In this document: piece after piece, positions 60,079 to 64,000 of the stretch
How the letters are laid out: every line of letters starts with the position of its first letter
How positions within the stretch are numbered: position 1 is the first letter of the stretch
NCBI RefSeq assembly: GCF_006716445.1
Contig: NZ_VFPA01000003.1
Coordinates: 1,116,001 to 1,180,000 of the forward strand
From: Pseudonocardia kunmingensis
GTDB lineage: Bacteria; Actinomycetota; Actinomycetes; Mycobacteriales; Pseudonocardiaceae
Direction of reading: 5' to 3'
DNA length: 64,000 bases
Notes under the pieces: generated by a model
What the model saw: only the letters and a program-made list of their open reading frames with translations
Told to the model about the DNA's origin: nothing
The model's database searches: none
Translations under genes and position numbers: made by a program

Positions 60079-61271
60079 GACATGGGAATCCCGACGCGGA
60101 CGGGTAGGCGGGTCAGGCCGTGGATCAGGGTCGAGTGCCGCCAGGACAGGGTGGCGGGCTCGCCGGCCAGCGTGAGGCCCGGGAAGCGGTCGAGCAGGGT
60201 GCGGAAGGCGATCTCGCCCTCCAGCCGGGCCAGCGGGGCGCCGAGGCAGTGGTGGATCCCGTGGCCGAACGCGACGTGCCCGGCCACGTCGCGCGTCACG
60301 TCCAGCCGGGCCGGATCGCCGAAGCGGTCGGGATCGCGGTTGGCCGAGACCAGCGAGACCAGCACGATCTGGTCCTCCGGGATCCTCGTGCCGCCGATCT
60401 CCACCGGCTCGGTGGTGTAGCGGAAGGTCGCCATGTTGACCGGGCCGTCGTAGCGCAGGAACTCCTCGACCGCGTTCGGCACGAGCGCCGGGTCCCCCCG
60501 CAGCACGGCGAGCTGGTCGGGGTGGCGCAGCAGGGCGAGCGCACCGTTCCCGATCAGGTTGACCGTGGTCTCGTGCCCGGCGACGAGCAACAGGAACGCC
60601 ATCGACGCCGCCTCCCCCTCCGACAGGGTGTCGCCGTCCTCCGACGCCTTGACGATGGCCGAGAGCATGTCGTCGCCGGGGTGCGCACCCTTCTCGGCGA
60701 CGAGCCGGGAGAGGAAGTCCGACATCGCCGCGACGGCCGCCTCGTGCTCGTCCGGAGGCGCCTCCGACAGGAGGGTGTTCGACCAGCCGCGGAAGTCGTC
60801 GCGCTCACCGTCGGGCACGCCGAGCAGCTCACAGATCACGGTCATCGGCAGTGGGAAGGCGAACTCGTCGAGCAGGTCGACCGTGCCGTCGCGCCGGGCC
60901 TTCGCGGCCATCCGGTCGGCCAGCCCCTGCGCGATCTCCTCGATCCGCGGCCGCATCCGCGCGATCGCCCGCACGGTGAAGGCCCGGCTCACCAGCTTGC
61001 GCAGCCGGGTGTGGTCCGGCCGGTCGCTGCTCAGCATGTGCCGGTCCAGGAAGCCGATGGGGCCGTCCTCGTGGAACCGCGAGACGTCCTTGGACAACCG
61101 CGGGTCGTTGAGCGCGGGCCGGGCGTCCTCGTAGCGGGTGACCACCCACGCCCGCATGCCCTCCCGGGTGCTCACCGGCGTCACCGGCGCCTCCCGGCGC
61201 AGCATCCGGTACAGCTCGTGCGGGTCGGTGAAGAACCCCTCGGCGAGCTCGACGGTGTCGGCCTGGGTCAT
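60057..61271 (-). CDS. Cytochrome P450
   Basis: The 404-residue P450 has I-helix LLVAGHETTVNLI, ExxR (EEFLR) and the haem loop FGHGIHHCLG. The early MRAWVVTRYEDARPALNDPR is typical of CYP105/107-like actinobacterial P450s. No ferredoxin is adjacent, so it must share one, perhaps that at 27529. Its final residues NGTFVG and TAG lie inside the dispersed hairpin. Confidence 0.93.
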   Translation of the reverse strand: MTQADTVELAEGFFTDPHELYRMLRREAPVTPVSTREGMRAWVVTRYEDARPALNDPRLSKDVSRFHEDGPIGFLDRHMLSSDRPDHTRLRKLVSRAFTVRAIARMRPRIEEIAQGLADRMAAKARRDGTVDLLDEFAFPLPMTVICELLGVPDGERDDFRGWSNTLLSEAPPDEHEAAVAAMSDFLSRLVAEKGAHPGDDMLSAIVKASEDGDTLSEGEAASMAFLLLVAGHETTVNLIGNGALALLRHPDQLAVLRGDPALVPNAVEEFLRYDGPVNMATFRYTTEPVEIGGTRIPEDQIVLVSLVSANRDPDRFGDPARLDVTRDVAGHVAFGHGIHHCLGAPLARLEGEIAFRTLLDRFPGLTLAGEPATLSWRHSTLIHGLTRLPVRVGIPMSNGTFVG

Positions 61272-61380
61272 CGCGTGCCCTCCCCCTGCCGGGTTCGTCC
61301 CGGCCCGGGGCCGACGCTAGGCCGGGTGCCCTGAGACGATCTCAGAGCGCGGGCTCGTCGGGCCGCCGCGCGGTGGCGGG

Positions 61381-61620
61381 TCAGGCGTCCGGGTTCTCCG
61401 GCTGGGCGCGGCGGCGGCGGTGGTGGTCGCGGACCAGCAGCGCGATGAGCGCGAGGGCGACGACGCCGCACACCACCCCGACGGCGGCGGGCAGCGCCGA
61501 GACCGATGTGAGGGCGTTGGCCGCGAGGGCGACCGCGAGGAGCACCCACAGGAGCGGGCGCGGGAGTCCGCGCGCCGGGGGCGCCTGCGTCTCGCGGGGG
61601 TCGAGGGGATCGCGGGTCAT
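61381..61620 (-). CDS. Small two-helix membrane protein
   Basis: From ATG 61620 the product has 79 residues with two hydrophobic helices (LPRPLLWVLLAVALAANALT and VGVVCGVVALALIALLV) and a basic C-terminus (RDHHRRRRAQ). It is divergent from the sensor kinase gene. The family is not recognised. Confidence 0.6.
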   Translation of the reverse strand: MTRDPLDPRETQAPPARGLPRPLLWVLLAVALAANALTSVSALPAAVGVVCGVVALALIALLVRDHHRRRRAQPENPDA

Positions 61621-61862
61621 GGAAGGGCACCTCTCGTCGTGGGGGCGGGCCCCGTCGTCGTCCGATGCCGTCCAGCCTGGTGGCAGCGCCGCGACGGCAC
61701 ATCGTTCCGAGGTGCGCAGTCGCCCGTCCCCACCTTTCGGATGCAGGCGCGGCGGGTGGTGATCGGCGGGGCGGCGCGCGTGCCGGATGATGGCGACGGG
61801 CGCCGCGCGGTGCGGACCTCCCGCCCGGCGACGACCGACGAGCACCACCGCGGAGGCCGACC

Positions 61863-63125
61863 GTGTCCCGACCCGCGCACGTCCCACGACGGCCCGGCCC
61901 GCTGCACCCGGTGACCGCGGCGGTGTGCGGGCTCGTCGCGATCGGTCTGCTGCTCGTCCTGCCGGCCGCCGCGGCCACGGACCCGTCGTTCGGCCCGATG
62001 CCCCGCACCGGCAGCGCCGGGTGGTGGGTGATCGCCGCGGTGCTGGTGGCGCAGGCCGTGGCGGTGGCCTGGGTCGGCCGGTTCCCCACGACGGTCCTGC
62101 CGGGGCTGGCCGCCCTCCCGCTCGTCATGGCCTGGGCCGTTCCGAGCGCGGCGTTCAGCCTGACCGCCGTCGCCGAGCTGGCCGGGGTGTTCCTCGCCGT
62201 CGTCGCCCGCCCGCCCCGGCGGCGGTGGGTCGCGCCGGCGGCGACCGCGCTCCTGCTGGCGACCGCGCACTTCCTCAACGAGGTCCGCAGCGGTGCGTCC
62301 GACCCGGCCCCGGCGGTCGTCAGCGGGCTGCTGCAGGCGCTCGTCGTCGTCGGGTTGCCGCTGCTGCTCGGGCTGGTGGTCGTCGCGCAGCGGGACGCCC
62401 ACGACGCCCGTCGCCACGAGGTGCAGGCGCTGCGCCGGGAGCAGGACGCCCTCCTGCAGGCCGCGGTCTCGCAGCAGCGCGTGGCGATGTCGCGGGAGCT
62501 GCACGACATCGCCGCACACCACATCTCCGGCATCGCGCTGATGGCCGCGGCGATCGACCGGCAGATCGACGCCGACCCGGCAGCGGCGCGACGCTCGGCG
62601 GGCCAGATCCGCGAGCAGAGCAGCGCCGTCCTCGACGACCTGCGCAGGCTGGTCGGGCTGCTGCGCGAGGGCGCCGACGCCACCCGGCCCGTGGAGACCC
62701 TCGACGCCGTGACCGCGCTGGTCGAGGCCCGCAGGGCCGCGGGGGCCGCGATCGACCTCGTCGTCCCCGCGGGGAACCCGGCCGTGGGCCCGCTCGCCCA
62801 GCTCGTCGCCTACCGGATGGTGCAGGAGTCGCTGGCCAACGCCGCGGCGCACGCACCGGGCGCGCGGTGCGCGGTCGAGGTCGGCGAACCGCGCGACGGA
62901 CGGCTCACGATCACCGTCCGCAACGGTGCGCCCGCAGAACCCGACCCGGGCCCCGGCGGCGGGTTCGGGCTGGTCGGCATGGCCGAGCGGGCGCAGCTGG
63001 TCGGCGCCGACCTCACCTACGGCCGCACGCGGGACGGCGGCTGGGAGGTGCGTCTGACGCTCCCGGTCGAGGACCCGCTCAGTACGATCCGCCCGCCCGC
63101 GCCGCTCCCGGAGGCCCCTGCATGA
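61863..63125 (+). CDS. NarL-type sensor histidine kinase
   Basis: GTG 61863 gives 420 residues. Five or six N-terminal hydrophobic helices (to about residue 175) precede a HisKA_3 segment (QQRVAMSRELHDIAAHHISG, phospho-acceptor His in ELHD) and a C-terminal HATPase_c (VQESLANAAAHAPG, GGGFGLVGMAERA). It autophosphorylates in response to an unknown membrane or extracellular signal. The stop overlaps the response-regulator start (ATGA). Confidence 0.92.
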   Translation: MSRPAHVPRRPGPLHPVTAAVCGLVAIGLLLVLPAAAATDPSFGPMPRTGSAGWWVIAAVLVAQAVAVAWVGRFPTTVLPGLAALPLVMAWAVPSAAFSLTAVAELAGVFLAVVARPPRRRWVAPAATALLLATAHFLNEVRSGASDPAPAVVSGLLQALVVVGLPLLLGLVVVAQRDAHDARRHEVQALRREQDALLQAAVSQQRVAMSRELHDIAAHHISGIALMAAAIDRQIDADPAAARRSAGQIREQSSAVLDDLRRLVGLLREGADATRPVETLDAVTALVEARRAAGAAIDLVVPAGNPAVGPLAQLVAYRMVQESLANAAAHAPGARCAVEVGEPRDGRLTITVRNGAPAEPDPGPGGGFGLVGMAERAQLVGADLTYGRTRDGGWEVRLTLPVEDPLSTIRPPAPLPEAPA

Positions 63126-63799
63126 TCCGCGTGCTCATCGCCGACGACCAGCACCTGGTCCGCACCGGCCTGGCGGTGCTGCTGGGCGCCGAGCCCGACA
63201 TCGAGGTGGCCGGCGTGGCCTCGGACGGCGACGAGGCGCTGGCGATGGCCCGCGACCTGGTGCCCGACGTCGCCTGCCTCGACATCCGGATGCCGGGCCG
63301 GAGCGGCATCGAGGTGGCCCGCGAGCTGTGCGCCCCCGACGCCGTCCCGCAGGTGCCGGTCCTCGTGCTGACGACGTTCGACCTCGACGACTACGTGTTC
63401 GGCGCCCTGGAGGCCGGGGCGTCGGGGTTCCTGCTCAAGGACGCGCCGCCGGAGACGATCGTGCACGCCGTCCGGCAGGTCGCGGCCGGCCAGGGCACCA
63501 TCGACCAGACGCTGACCCGCCGCATCCTGGCCGAGTTCGTCCAGCGCCGGCGGCTGCAGCCCGTGACGGGCCGGCGCGCCGAGGACCTGCTCACCCCCCG
63601 GGAGCACGAGATCCTGCTGCTGCTCGCCCAGGGGATGTCGAACGACGACATCGCCCGCACCCTCGTCGTCGAGCTGTCGACGGTGAAGTCGCACCTGGCG
63701 CGGATGCTGCCCAAGCTGGGCGTGCGGTCCCGGCTGCAGGCGGTGGTCTGGGCGTATCAGAACGGCGTGGTCGCGGTCCCCGGACCGGGCGGCGGGTAG
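63122..63799 (+). CDS. NarL/FixJ-type response regulator
   Basis: The 225-residue protein has a receiver domain (VLIADDQHLVRTGLAVLL, phospho-Asp in CLDIRMPG, Lys in FLLKDAPPE) and a C-terminal LuxR HTH (LTPREHEILLLLAQGMSNDD, then STVKSHLARMLPKLGV). It is phosphorylated by the coupled kinase. Targets are unknown; this type often controls an adjacent transporter or protease. Its 3' end overlaps the convergent CPBP gene by 43 bp. Confidence 0.93.
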   Translation: MIRVLIADDQHLVRTGLAVLLGAEPDIEVAGVASDGDEALAMARDLVPDVACLDIRMPGRSGIEVARELCAPDAVPQVPVLVLTTFDLDDYVFGALEAGASGFLLKDAPPETIVHAVRQVAAGQGTIDQTLTRRILAEFVQRRRLQPVTGRRAEDLLTPREHEILLLLAQGMSNDDIARTLVVELSTVKSHLARMLPKLGVRSRLQAVVWAYQNGVVAVPGPGGG

Positions 63800-64000
63800 C
63801 CGAGCCGCCCGCGGGTCCCCAGCAGGACCAGCACGCAGGCGACGACCGCGCCCGCGGCCATCGCGTGCGACGCCCGGTCCGCGTCGATCGACGGGAACAT
63901 CTCCGACCACAGGACCGAGGCGAAGTTGTTCACGCTGACGTGCGCCAGCACGGCCAGCGGGAGGCTCTCCCCGGTGCGGTTGAACACCCAGGTCATCACG
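63757..64000 (-). CDS. CPBP-family intramembrane protease, C-terminal part
   Basis: The frame is open to the window edge, so only the last 80 or so residues are visible. WVFNRTGESLPLAVLAHVSV with NNFASVL matches the third CPBP motif (tgSl-x-aHxxxN), followed by a final hydrophobic helix. CPBP proteins are Glu-dependent membrane endopeptidases or homologues. The catalytic Glu lies beyond the window. Confidence 0.75.
   Translation of the reverse strand, partial: VMTWVFNRTGESLPLAVLAHVSVNNFASVLWSEMFPSIDADRASHAMAAGAVVACVLVLLGTRGRLGYPPPGPGTATTPF

Noticed and set aside
1..64000. CRISPR arrays, rRNA genes and intact insertion sequences
   Set aside because: I looked for regularly spaced direct repeats, conserved rRNA strings and transposase motifs with terminal repeats and found none.

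Overview
The window is very GC-rich, densely coding DNA with strong third-position G/C bias and frequent GTG starts. It carries coenzyme F420/deazaflavin enzymes, a mycofactocin-type SDR, cytochrome P450s with a 3Fe-4S ferredoxin, a DUF222/HNH (13E12-type) gene and a large LAL-type LuxR regulator. This combination indicates an actinomycete chromosome, most likely Pseudonocardia or a close relative (inference from gene content only). I see no rRNA, convincing tRNA, CRISPR array or intact insertion sequence.

Layout. 0-2 kb: copper-homeostasis genes (Cu+ P-type ATPase end, DUF6153, DUF305 lipoprotein). 2-5.1 kb: an M15-like secreted protein and a divergent TetR/MFS efflux pair. 5.2-7.8 kb: a coupled epimerase-methyltransferase pair and a membrane protein. 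7.8-9.8 kb: a decayed stretch with a truncated PIN toxin, its antitoxin and a gene fragment. 10.1-11.9 kb: oxalyl-CoA decarboxylase. 12.2-27.4 kb: a redox/detoxification island. It holds an MFS pump; a flavodoxin-GNAT-DUF5996-WrbA-glutaminase operon; a DUF222/HNH gene flanked by four copies of a 16-bp palindrome; an NADP/F420-type reductase; a LAL regulator; a GNAT-AhpD-pirin operon; and an LLM-F420 reductase operon. 27.5-29.7 kb: ferredoxin-P450 with a divergent TetR gene. 29.7-39.5 kb: antiporter, SPFH protein, SOD-like lipoprotein, a GbsR-controlled ABC exporter, mycofactocin-type SDR, an internally deleted quinone reductase, DoxX and LysR. 39.5-42.1 kb: a gene desert with long inverted repeats, a VOC gene and two pseudogenes. 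42.2-47.1 kb: methyltransferase, Ddn-like protein, two convergent imine-reductase-like paralogues with their own MerR and HxlR regulators, and a HAD phosphatase. 47.3-58.2 kb: several MFS pumps with MarR, TetR and HTH regulators, a zinc dehydrogenase, aldo/keto reductase and PQQ-type sugar dehydrogenase. 58.2-61.3 kb: a ParA-like ATPase, an acidic repeat protein and a P450. 61.4-64 kb: a small membrane protein, a NarL-type two-component system and a CPBP protease cut by the window edge.

The most interesting signal is a shared promoter design in the redox island. The motif GACCGATTGnnnGnCCGAT occurs four times. Each copy lies exactly 21 nt upstream of a -10-like hexamer, which is 6-8 nt from a start codon. 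The sites serve the flavodoxin operon, the NADP/F420 reductase, the GNAT-AhpD-pirin operon and the LLM operon. They surround the LAL regulator gene, so a leaderless, co-activated electrophile/quinone-stress regulon is a reasonable hypothesis. The second signal is the DUF222/HNH gene bracketed by two GCGTTCCGCGGAACGC palindromes on each side, which looks like a discrete element inserted into that island.
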